A stretch of 64,000 nucleotides of DNA, taken from Scylla paramamosain (lineage: Eukaryota; Arthropoda; Malacostraca; Decapoda; Portunidae). Below the pieces are notes generated by a model, which saw only the letters and a program-made list of their open reading frames with translations, was not told where the DNA came from and did no database searches. A program made the position numbers and the translations under genes. Shown piece by piece: positions 26,993 to 38,446 of the stretch. The stretch lies in the NCBI RefSeq assembly GCF_035594125.1, contig NC_087190.1, positions 8,297,539 through 8,361,538 of the forward strand, in the 5' to 3' direction. Position 1 is the first letter of the stretch. Each line of letters begins with the position of its first letter.

Positions 26993-28120
26993 TAGTCATT
27001 CTCCTTTGAAGTGATTCTAATAGACCTTTATCCTTCCTGTGATGTGGTGACCAGAATAGGACAGCGTAGTCTGACCAGCGCTAAATATAACTTTAATATT
27101 ACTTCGGAAGTTTTACTTTTATCACTCTTGAAAATTAATCATAATACACTATTTGCTTTGTTTCTGGCCTCTTTGCATTGCTTTCTTAGACGGAGTTCAG
27201 AGCTAACTTTAAATCTCAAATCTTTTTCTTACCCTGAACCTACCAGAACTTGGTTGTTCATTGTGTAACTATTGTTTGGGTTTCTTCTACTTACGCTAAG
27301 TGCTTTGCATTTGTTGATATTAAACTGCATTTGCCATCTGTCTGTCCATTCGTTCATCCTATCCAAATCTGCCTGCAAGGCGATGGTATGCGATTCTGAC
27401 CTAATTAATCTTCATAATCTCGTGTCTTCCGCAAATTTACTAACAACACTACTAATTCCACTATCCAAGTCACTGACATATATTACAAACAACATCGGCC
27501 CTAATACTAATAATTCCTTTGTCACCCCACTAATTACTTGACCACACTAGGATTTAGAGCCGTTTATTACAACACTGTCGCCTGCCGCTTGGCAATGACC
27601 TTATCCAGATTACTTATAAACTTTTTCCAATTCTGAAATATTCTGGAATATATTTCATTTGGTCCTGGTGACTTGAACTTTTTAGCTTATCTATCTACTG
27701 TTCCACTATCTCTTTAGTTATGGTAATATCTGTCAGCTTCTCATTCTCTTCTACTCTAAATATCTTCTCACTTTTCGGCAAATTCTGCATGTTTTCCTGG
27801 GCAAAGACAGTTAAAAAAACACTCGTTCACAATTTTACTAATCTCCTCTCAACAACTAAGCAGGTCCCATTCTGCTGTCTTTAATGAACTATTGTTTCTC
27901 TGTTCTCTTGTCTTATATGCCTGATAAAATCCCTTGGGGTCCATCTTCGCTTTACTGGCTACCTTTCATTCATAACTATTTTTAGTTTTCCTTGTTAAAC
28001 TCCTGACTTTTCTAATTCATTATATTATGGCCTTAAAACCACTTCCCCTGTCTTTAATCTCATATATACTTCTCTTTCGCCCTATGTTTTAACCTCAGTC
28101 ATCCATTTAGAACCATTTTT
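26993..28120 (-). pseudogene. Reverse transcriptase remnant of a CR1/jockey-like LINE (copy 1)
   Basis: The minus-strand translation keeps pieces of ORF2: a linker region upstream of the RT fingers (about 27800-28020) and the region around motifs B and C (about 27290-27560), which is followed by thumb remnants near 27011-27110. Motif C, FADD in active elements, reads FAED at 27424-27435 because the second Asp codon is GAA, so a catalytic metal-binding Asp is lost. Motif A and the N-terminal palm are removed by the 404-bp deletion. Frameshifts and stops break the rest. No endonuclease domain is present. Family assignment rests on recalled motifs, not a search. The element cannot encode an active enzyme. 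Confidence 0.8.
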
Positions 28121-28190
28121 CTGTGATCTTATTCTTCTGTAAGGGATGTTCCCTAACTGTCCTGAATGTAATTTATCAACGAAATATTGA
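26993..28190 (-). mobile_element. LINE fragment, copy 1 (5'- and 3'-truncated, internally deleted)
   Basis: A block of clearly higher GC and complexity than the satellite. The element lies on the minus strand, so its 3' side is on the left. It matches copy 2 (56421-58038) along its length but lacks copy 2's leftmost 84 bp or so. It also has a 404-bp internal deletion corresponding to 57047-57450, with a 2-bp CA microhomology at the junction near 27605. A further 11-bp deletion at 27068-27072 lies between AGTCT direct repeats. The left edge abuts M3/M4 of the satellite (AATATGAT|TAGTCATT); the right edge passes into type B satellite near 28190. No poly(A), terminal tandem repeat or target-site duplication is visible. 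This is a dead remnant carried by duplication of the surrounding block. Confidence 0.85.
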
Positions 28191-31120
28191 TTTCGCTTCT
28201 CCATAAAGGGTGTTTTGCTTGAGTTTTAGCGTTTCTGTATATAAGAACCTATAAAACACGTTTTTAGTAATGTTGTTTTGTATTCCTTTATAGAGCGCTT
28301 TCCATGCTTTTTTTTAGCGTTTTGGTGTCTAACACGTTCAAAAACACTGAAAAGACACGTTGATGATAATGTCGTTTTGTTTCCCGATAAAGGGGTCTTC
28401 CAATGCATTTTGACTTTTGGTACTTAACAATATGAAAAAAAGTGTAAGTAAAAGTTTTCGGTAGAGTTGTAATTTCCATATAAAGTGCTAATCACGTGTT
28501 TTTGAGTTTTGGTAGCTAAAAAGCTCAAAATCTCTAATCAAAAATCTCAAAATCTCAAAATCGTAATGTCCTTTCTTTTCTCCATGTAGGATGCTTTGCG
28601 TGTAATTTGGCATTTTTATACTTAACAAGCACAAAAACAATCAAAATACAAGTCTATGGTAATGTTATTCTGTTTCTCCGTAAAGGTTGTTTTGCATGCG
28701 ATTCAGCGATTTTGGACGTAAGAAGGTCAAAAACACTCTAAAGATACTTTCTTGGTAATGTTATTTTATATTGCCAAATAGGGTGCTTTCAATGCTTTTA
28801 AGCATTTTGATTCCTAACACTCAAGTAAACACTCAAAAGACACGTTTCCTGTAATATAGTTTTGCTTCTTCATATAGGGATTTGCATGCATTATGATGTT
28901 TTGCTACATATTATGAGAAACGCTCAAAATAAAGGTTTTAGGTAATGTTGTTCTTTTTCTCTATATAGGGTGCTATTTATGCGTTTTAGCGTTTTGGTAC
29001 TTAGGAAGCTCAAAAACACTAATAAAACTTTTTTCTCCTAATGTCTTTCTATTTCCCCATATAGGATGCTTCGTATGTATTTTGACGTTTTGGTACATAA
29101 CAAGGTAAAAAAAAAAAAAACATAGAAACACGTTTTTGGTGATGTTCTGTTTCTCTATTAAGAAATATAAGATATATTCAATTTTCATTCAAGCGGTTTA
29201 GTGTTTGGTACCTAAGAGACTCAAAACACTGACAATGCACATTTCTCGTAATGTTTTATCGTATCCCCATACAGGGTGCTTTACATGCATTTTTAATATG
29301 ATGTACGTAACAGACTCAAAAAGACTCAAAATACACGTTTTTGGTAAGGTTTTTCTATTTGGTAAGGTTATTCGTGTTTGTTGCACGTGTTTTAGCGTTT
29401 TGGTACGTAAAAAGTTTAAAACACTTAAAAGACATGCTTATTATTTTGCATTTCTATATGCTTTCCATGCTATTTAGCATTTATGTGAAAAATACATAAA
29501 AACATATTTCTTACATTATTGTTAAATTTTCTCGTATAGCGAGCAAGCATTATGGTGTTTTGCTACCTGACAATGTGAAAAACATTCAAATTACACGATT
29601 TTGGTAATTTGTTTCTCTTTCTCCATACAGTGTGCTACTCAATTATTTTAGCGTTTTGGTACCTAAGAAGCTAGAAAAAAAACTCATAATACACGTTTTT
29701 TGTTATGTCCTTTCATTTCCTCATATAGGGTCTTTTTGGTGCTTTGGTACCTAACAGGGTGTTTGCATGTATTTTGACATTTTAGTTCGTAAGAAAAAAA
29801 ACACTCTAAAGACACGTTTTAGTAAAGTTGTTTTGTATTCCCCTATAGGGTGATTTCGTTGCTTCTTACTGATTTGGTGCCTAACACGCTCAAAAAATAA
29901 CAAAAGACAAGTTTCTAGTGATTTCGTTTCGTTTCTTTATATAGGTTGCTTTACATGCATGTTGGCGTTTTGGTAATTATCAATGTAAAAAATACACGTT
30001 TTTGGTAAGGTTGTTCTTTTTCTTCAGAGCTTTTTACTGGTTTGGTACTTAAGAAAGTAATAAAAAAAAATAACATAAACGTTTCTCGTAATGTCCTTTC
30101 ATTTCCATATGCAGGGTGTTTTGTTTGATGATAGGCGATTTTGTACATAATACGCTCAAAGACACTCAAAATACACGTTTTTGGTAAATGTATTCTGTTT
30201 CTCTATACGAGTATAGGGTATTTTCATGCGTTTTTAATGTCGTTTCATATATCTATTTCTCCATATAGGGTGTTATTCATGCGTTTTACCCTTTTGATAC
30301 TAAGAAGGTCAAAACACTCTTAATACACGTTTCTCGTAATGACTTCATTTTTCCCATATAGGGTATTTTCGATTCATTTAGACGTTTTTTTTCGTAACAA
30401 TCTTACAAAACCTTCAAAATACTTGTTTTTGGTAATGTTATTATGTTTCTCCATAAAGGATGTTTTCTATGTTTTTTTCTTTTATCGTTTTGGTAAGTAG
30501 GACACTCAAAAGAAACGTTTTCTTAATGTTGTTTTGTATTCCCATATCAGGTGATTTGTATGCTTTTTAGCATTTTTGTGCCTAACACGATGAAGAACAC
30601 ATTTTAGATACGTTTCTGAAATCTCGTTTCCTTTTCTTAAATAAGGGGCTTTACATGCATTATGGCGATTTGATTCATAACAATGTGAAAACACTGAAAA
30701 TTTATGTTTTTGGTAATGTTATATCATATAGAGTGTTATTCATGCATTTTAGCGACTTCGTACCTAATAAGTAAAAAAAAAAAAAACACCAATAATACAC
30801 ATTTTAGTAACTTTTCATTTTCCCATTTAAGATATTATATATGCATTTTGGCGTTTTTCTACTTAACTAACTCAGAAACACTCGAAATATTTGTTTTTCA
30901 TATTATTTCTCCATGTTTTTTTTATATAATTTTTCATGCGATTTAGCGTTTCGGTACGTAAGAAAGTCAAAAATAATGAAAACACACGTTTATGGTAAAG
31001 TTGTTTTGTTTTCCTTTATAGGGTGCTTTCCATGCTTTTTAGCGTTTTGGTGCCTAGCACGCCAATAAACATTCAAAAGGCACTTTTCTGGAAATCGCGT
31101 TTCCTTTCCTCATATAGGGT

Positions 31121-31582
31121 ACAAAAACATGTATTAGTAGTGTTTTCGAAAACGCCAAAGTGCATGCAAAGCTATACGGGAGAAACAAACAAAAACGTGT
31201 CTTTTGAATGTTTTCAGCTGTTTACGTACCAAAACACTAAAATGCATGGAAAAGAAACTTCATGGAGAATCAAAATACTATTGCCAAAAACGTGTATTTT
31301 GAATGTTTTTAAGCTTATTACGTACCAATACGCAAAAAATCATCCATTTAATTTTATTTCGGTGCTTTTCAACGTTAGCACCAAAACTCTAAAGAGCATG
31401 GAAGACATTCTATATAGAAATCAAAACAACATTATCAAGATGGTGTCTTTGGAGTGTTTATGAGCTTCTTATGTTCCAAAATGCTAAAACGATAAATAGC
31501 CTTTATCGGGAGACATTACAAAAAACGAATGATTTAAGCGTTTTCCAGCTTTTGAGAAACCAAAACGCCTAAATATATGTAC
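31121..31582 (-). repeat. Inverted five-monomer block inside type B, copy 1
   Basis: Orientation flips just after CATATAGGGT and returns near ATGTACTAATCACGTG. The segment reads as about five reverse-complemented monomers. The same inversion with the same junctions occurs at 61074-61545, so it predates duplication of the block. Confidence 0.8.
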
Positions 31583-32010
31583 TAATCACGTGTTTCAGTA
31601 TTTTATTACCTAAGAAGCTCAAAAACACCTATAATATACGTTTTTGGTAATGTTTTTCTGTTTTTTCATATATGGTATTCTGTATAGATTGTCGTACCTA
31701 ACATGAGGAAAACACCCATTTTTTTGGTTAATGTTTTTTTTCTCCATATAGAGTGATATTCACGTGTTTTAGTGTTTTCGTACATAAGAAGTTAAAAAAC
31801 ACTCATAATAATATTTTTTCTTAATAACTTTTAGTTTGTCAATGTCCGTTAATTTGTGTGCATTTTGGTGTTTTTGTACCCAACTAGCTCAAAAAGACTC
31901 AAAACACACATTTTTTGTAATGTTCTATTTCACCATAAAGGATGTTTTGCACGCTTTTTAGAAATTTGGTACGTAAAAAGCTCAAAAACATTCAAAAGAC
32001 ACGTTCTATG

Positions 32011-32160
<150 letters not shown>

Positions 32161-32690
32161 GTTGGGGTTGGTTTCTAATATGCTCAAAACACTGAAATGA
32201 CACGTTTCTGGTAATATAATTTCTTTACATCAAATAGTGTGCTGTCTGCATTTTGGCGTTTTGGTAGCTTATGATCGGGAAAACTCTCAAAAAAACGCGT
32301 TTATAATAATGTCCTCTTTCTCCATAAAGGGTGTTTTTCATGCGTTTTAGAGTTTTAGTACGTAAGAAATTGAAAAACACTCAAAAGACAAGTTTTTGTT
32401 AATATGGATTGCTTTTCCTATACAGGTTGTCTTGCATGCACTTTGATGTTTTTGTATCTAACAAGCTCAAAAACACTCAGCATACAAGTTTTTCGTAATG
32501 TTGGTCTGTTTCTTTATGTATGGTGTTCACTATGATTTTAGGCGTTTTGGTACCTATCATGGGGAAAAAACTCATAAAGTACGCTTTTGATAATGTTGTT
32601 TTGTTTCTACAAATATAGTATTATTTACGTGTTTTAGACTTTTGGTATCTATGAAGCTGAAAAAGACATAATACACCTTTATGTTAATAT

Positions 32691-32725
32691 TATTTATCGT
32701 TTTGGTGCCTAACATGCTTTTTGGT
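32691..32725 (+). other. Patchwork junction at the right end of LINE/type B block copy 1
   Basis: Homology to copy 2 stops after TTATGTTAATAT (copy 2 continues CGTTTCATTTACC at 62718). About 30 bp of type A M8/M9 follows (ATTATTTATCGTTTTGGTG), then an abrupt jump into M6 (TTTTGCTTCCCAATATAGAG). The shared TTTTGGTGCCT at the second jump suggests template switching or microhomology joining. Confidence 0.7.
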
Positions 32726-33547
32726 GCCTTTTGCTTCCCAATATAGAGTGCTTTCCATATATTTTTGCGTTTTTTGTAGGTAACAATTTCAAAAACACTC
32801 AAAATATATCTTTTTGGTAATGTTATTCTATTTCTTCATTTTTGTTGGTTTGCATCCGTTTTAGCGTTTTCTACGTAAAACACCGAAAAGACACGTTTTC
32901 AGTAATTTTGTTTTGGATTCCCATATAGATTGACTTCCTTGGGTTGTATCGTGTTGGTTTCTAACATGCTGAAAAACACTCATAAAACAGTTTTCTGGCA
33001 AAGACGTTAAATTTCCCCATATTGGTGCCTTTGCATGCAATTTAGGGGTGTGGTACATAACAGTCCAAAAAAAAAGCTAAATTTAACTTTTTTGATAATA
33101 TTCTAATTTCATATAATTTCCTGAACTTTGACCGAATTTTGGCACCTCGTTACCTGTGAGGATAAATAAAAATGAAAAAAATATCGTATTTTTTTATTTA
33201 TTTTTTTCTCAATAAAGAGTGTAATTTGTGGCTTTTAGCTTTTTCGTACTTAATGAACTTAAAAACACTCATAATACACGTTTCTCGTAATGTCCTTTCG
33301 TTTCCCAAAAATAGGGTTCTTTGCATGTATTTAAGCGTTTTTATTGGTAACATGATGAAAAACACTCAAAATATATGTTTTTAGTAATGTTATTCTTTTT
33401 CACCACAAAGTGTATTTTGCATGCATTTTAGTGTTTTGGTATATAAGGAGCTCAAATACACTTAAAGGCAAGTTCTTGTTAAAAATTGGTTTTATTCCAA
33501 TGTAATATGATTGCCCTGTTTTTTAGTGCTATATTGCCTAACACGCT
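32726..33547 (+). repeat. Type A satellite, short domain 2
   Basis: M6 to M4 of type A, closely resembling 43115-43935 (shared CGTTACCTGTGA anchor variant near 33151 and 43534, and a shared GTGTTGGTT variant in M8). It ends inside M4 at ACACGCT, where the array flips to inverted type B. Confidence 0.85.
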
Positions 33548-35705
33548 TTGGAAGTTTTTAAATTTATAATGTACCAAAATGATAAAACATGCAAAACTCC
33601 TTTCCTGCAGAAATATAAAAACATTACCAAAAACGAGGATTTTGGGCGATTTTTCAGCTTGTTATGTACAAAAGCGTCAAAATGCATATAAAGTACCCTA
33701 TATATGAAAACGAAAAGACATTAAGAGAAACCAGTATTATGAGTTTTTTTTTTCTTAGTTTATTAGGTACCGAAACGATAAAATGCACGATTTGCCTTCT
33801 CTATGGAGAAAACGTGCATTTTAAGTGTATTTAGCTTTGTTAGGTATCAAAACGTAAAAATGCATGCAAAGCACCCGATATGGGGAAAATAAACATTTCC
33901 AGAAACATGTCTTTTGAGAGTTTATGAGTGTGTTAGGCATAAAAAGATCTTAAAAACCATGGAAAGTGTCGTAAATGGGAAAACATTGTTTTGAGGTACT
34001 TACATACCAAATCGCTAAAACGGTTGCAAAACACTCTTTATGGAGAAACTCAACAGCTTTACCAAAAACATGCATTTTGAGAGATTTTGCGCCTGTTACG
34101 TATAAAAACGATAAAATACATGCAAATAACCCTAAAAGAGGAAAAAAAAAACATTAAAAGAAACGTATATTTTGAGTGGTATTGAGCTTCATAGGTACCA
34201 GAACACTAAAACGTATGAATAATACTCTATATGGAGAAACGGAACAAGCTTTTTTCACGTTATTAGGTACCGCAACGCAAAAAATAAATGCAAAGCATAC
34301 TATATGGGGAAAGGAATCATTTCCAGAAACATGTCTTTTCACTGTTTATGAGCATGTTAGGTGCCAAGAAGCTAAAAACCATGGAAAGCACCATATAGGA
34401 GAAAACAAAAGATTACAAAAACTTTTAATTTCAGTGCTTATAAGCTACTTACATACAAAAACACTTAAACGCATCCAAACCGCCTTGGAAAAACTGAATA
34501 ACATTACCAAAAAAGCGTGTATTTTCAATGTTTTGAGCTTGTTACACAAAAAAAAAATAGAATAACCAACGACATTATGAGAAACTTATATAAAGAGCGT
34601 TTTTGAGCTTCTCAGGTACCAAAACGCGAAAATGCATAAATAATACTGTCTTTAGAGAAACACAACAATATTGGACACCAAAACGCTAAAAACCAACGAA
34701 AGCTCCCTATTTGGAAAAGCAAAACATTATCAAAAGCATGTCTGAGAGTTGCTACAGCTACTTACGTACCAAAACGCTAAAATGCATGCAAAGCACATTT
34801 TATGGAGAAACAGAATAACATTACCAGAAATGTGCATTTTGAGTTTTTTTTTTATCTTACGTATAAAAAAAAAGCAAAAATGCATGCAAAGTATCCTAAA
34901 TGGCGATACAAAAAATAAATAAAAAGACACTTCATTTATCAGTGTTTTTGAGATTCTTAGGTAGCAAAATGCACAAACGCATGTATAACATTATATATGA
35001 AGAAACAGAAGAACATTACCGAAAACGTATATTTTGAGTGTTTTTTTTCACATTGTTACGTAACAAAAACGCCAAAATGCATGGAAATCACCCAATATAG
35101 ATAAAATTAAGGACATTACGAGAAAGATGCCATTTGTGTTTTTGAGCGTGTTAGGTACCAAACGCAAAAAAGCTATTTAGTACCACTGTATATGGAGAAA
35201 CAGAACATTACCAAAAAACGTTTATTTTGTGTTTTTCACAATTTTATGTACCAAAACGTCAAAATGACTCCAGAGCACCATCTATGGGGAAATGAAACGA
35301 TATTTCCAGAAACATGTCTTTTGAGTGTCGATTGTTGTTGTTAGGTACCAAAAGTATAAAAAGCATGGAAAGCTACCTATATGAAAGAACAAGTCAACCA
35401 AAAATTTATCTTTTGGGTATTTTCAGCTACTTACGTACCATAACGCTGAGCTGTATGCAAAACACCCTTTATTACCATAAACAATTTTTTTTTCTTTTTA
35501 CATATAAAAAGAAACATAAATGCATACAAAATACTTTGCATGAGGAAACGAAAAGACATTAGAAGAAACTTTTATAATAAGTGTTTTTTTATTTATTTCT
35601 TAGGTACCAAGACCTATTTGACGCATTGAAGAACAGTCTATATGGATAAAAGAACAAGATTACCAAAAATGTGCTTTTTGAGTGTTTTTCACATTGTTAG
35701 GTAGG
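33548..35705 (-). repeat. Inverted type B satellite domain
   Basis: About 2.16 kb in which the core reads as its reverse complement (ATTACCAAAAAC, TTTTGAGTGTTTT, GGTACCAAAACGC, ATGCATGCAAAGCACC). Monomers run 5-4-3-2-1 when read on the plus strand, so this is the type B cassette reversed. Interrupted ORFs here, such as 34176-34565, are repeat artefacts. No gene was seen. Confidence 0.85.
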
Positions 35706-35707
35706 AA

Positions 35708-35727
35708 AACACTCTATAAAGAGTGTT
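35708..35727. repeat. Short palindrome at an orientation switch
   Basis: AACACTCT (35708-35715), loop ATAA, AGAGTGTT (35720-35727), perfect arms. It sits exactly where inverted type B meets direct type A M10 (CTCTATAAAGAGTGTTATTTG). Confidence 0.85.
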
Positions 35728-37849
35728 ATTTGTGGGTTTTAGCTTTCTCATACTTAACGAAATAAAAAAAAACTCATAATACACGTTTCTCGTAACGTCC
35801 TTCCATTTTCCAAACATAGGGTTCTTTCCATGTATTTTAGCTTTTTTTTTTTTTAGGTAAAATGATGAAAAACACTCAAAATACATGTTTTTTTGGTAAT
35901 ATTATTCTGTTTCTCCATAAAGGGTGTTTTGCATGCGTTCTAGCGTTTTGGTATGTAAGTAGCTCAAAAACACTTAAAGGCAAGTTCTTGGTAAAAGTTC
36001 GTTTTATTCCCATGTAATGTGATTCCCGTGCTTTTTACTGCTTTATTGCCTATCACGCTCAAAAACTTTTTGGTAATGTCATTTTTTTCCCACATAAAGC
36101 TAGTTTCGCATGCATTTTGTGGTTTTGGTAACTAAGAATGTGAAAAGCACTCAAAATACACGCATTTGGTAAAGTTGTTCTGTATTTTTAATTAAGAGTG
36201 TTATTCCTGAGTTTCAGCATTTTGGTATCTAAGAAAATTCTTTATATACACGAGTTTTTGTGTTTTTTGCCTTGTGGTTCTTGTGAAACTATAAAACACT
36301 CATTATACACATTTCTCGTAATGTCCTTTTGTATCCAAATATAGAGTACTTTCCATCCATTTTCGCATTTTTTTAAGGTAAGAAACTCAAAAACATTAAA
36401 ATATACCTTTTTGGTAATATTATTCTATTTCTTCATATTCGTTGGTTTGCATCTTGTTTAGCGTTTTTCTACGTAAAACACTTAAAAGACACTTTTTTTT
36501 CAGTAATTTTTTGATGGATTCCTATTTTGAGTGACTTCCGTATTATTTATCGTTTTGGTGCCTAACATACTAAAAAAACACCCAAAAGACAGGTTTCTGG
36601 TAAAATCGTTTAATTTCCCAATATAGGAGGCTTTGGATGCACTTTAGGGTTTCGTACATGAAAGTCCGAAAAAAAAAGAAAAACTTTTTTTCATAAAGTT
36701 CTTTTTTCATATAATTTCCCTGAATTTTTCCAGAATTTTGGCATTTCGGTACCTATGAAGATGAATAACAAAAAAAAAAAATTCCTATTTTTTTTTTTTT
36801 TTCTCTATAGTGTTATTTGTGAGTTTTAGCTTTTTGGTACTTAAGGAACTTAAAAACACTCATTATACACGTTTCTCGAAATGTTCTTTCGTTTCTGAAA
36901 CATAAGGTTCTTTGCATGTACTTAAGCGCTTTTATTAATAACATGATCAAAAACACTAAAAATACATGTTTTTGGTAATGTTATGATGTTTCTCCATATA
37001 GGGTGTTTTGCATGCTTTTTTTTTTTAGCGTTGTGGTATATAAGGAGCTCAAAAACACTTAAAGGCAAGTTCTTGCGAAAAGTTGGTTTTATTCCTATGT
37101 AATGTGATTGCCCTGCTTTTTATTGCTTTATTGCCTATCATGCTAAAAAAAAAAAAAACACTTAAAAGACAATTTTCTGGTATGTCATTTTTTTCCCACA
37201 TAAAGCTACTTTCACATGGAATTTAGGGTTTTGGTAACTAAGAATGTGAAAAACATTCAAAATACACGCATTTGGTAAGGTTTCTGTTTCTCAATTAAGA
37301 GTGTTATTCAGGAGTTTCAGCATTTTGGTATCTAAGAAACTTCTCCATATATACGAGTTTTTTGCGTTTTTTGCCTTGTGGTTCTTCAGAATATATAAAA
37401 CACTCATTATATACATTTCTCGTAATGTCCTTTTCTTAACCAATATAGAGAGCTTTGCATCCATTTTCGCGTTTTTTGTAAGTAAAGAGCTCAAAAACAC
37501 TCAAATTGTACCTTTTTGGTAATGTTATTCTATTTCTTCATATTGGTTGGTTTGCATCCGTTTTAGCGTTTTTCTACGTAAAACACGGAAAAGACACGTT
37601 TTCAGTAATTCTGTTTTGGATTCCCACATAGATTGACTTCCATATTATTTATTGTTTTGGTGACTAACATGCTGAAAAACACTCACAACACAGGTATCTC
37701 GTAAAGTCGTTTTATTTCTTCATATAGTTAGCTTTGCATGTACTTTAGGGTTTGGTACATAACAGTCCGAAAAAAAAGCTGAAATTAACTTTTTTGATAA
37801 TATTCTTTTTTCACATAATTTCCCTGAATTTTGCCAGAATTCAAGCATC

Positions 37850-38446
37850 TCGGTACCTATGAAGAAGAATAACAAAAAAAAAAAAATCCTATTTTTTTAT
37901 TTATTTATTTTTTTTTTTCTCTCTCTCTCTATAAAGAGGTTTTAGCACAAGTTTTTTTTGCGTTTTTTGCCTTGTGGTTCTTTTGAACTATAAAACATTC
38001 ATCATACACTTTTCTCGCAATGTCCCTTTCTTTCCCAATATAGAGTGCTTTGCATCAATTTTCGCGTTTTTTTGTAGGTAACAAGCACAAAACACTCAAA
38101 ATATACCTTTTTGGTAAGGTTTTTCTACTTCTTGATATTGGTTGGTTTGCATCCGTTTTAGCGTTTTTCTACGTAAAACACTGAGAAGACACGTTTTCAG
38201 TAATTTTGTTTTGGTTTGCCATATAGAGTGAGTTCCTTATTATTTATTGTTTTGGTGCCTAACATGCTGAAAACACTCAAAACACAGATTTCTGGTAAGG
38301 TCGTTTAATTTCCTCATATGGGAGGCTTTGCATGCACTTTAGTGTTTGGTATATAACAGTCCGAAAAAAAAAGCTAGTATCAACCTTTTTGATAACATTC
38401 TCTTATCATATAATTGCCCTAATTTTCCCAGAATTTTGGCCTCTCG
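37850..38446 (+). repeat. Half-length HOR unit lacking M1-M5
   Basis: Anchor-to-anchor distance is 596 bp instead of about 1.1 kb. At 37933-37950, CTCTATAAAGAG of M10/M1 runs straight into the M6 interior (TTTTGCGTTTTTTGCC). About 500 bp, five monomers, is missing, and the exchange joins the class 1 position of M1 to the class 1 position of M6. Confidence 0.78.

Noticed and set aside
27011..27541. Plus-strand ORFs across LINE copy 1, and similar ones at 56742-56978 and 57486-57779
   Set aside because: They are antisense to the LINE reverse transcriptase, whose conserved motifs are on the minus strand.
26993..28190. A virus or LTR retroelement origin for the RT fragments
   Set aside because: Motif spacing (QHGF, DFSKAFDKV, FADD, YTLQFWSP) is that of non-LTR LINEs. 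No LTRs, protease, integrase or viral genes are present.
34176..34565. ORF of 129 codons and dozens of similar 60-100 codon ORFs
   Set aside because: They are translations of satellite monomers. The same peptide fragments recur in several frames and on both strands, with stops and indels between units.
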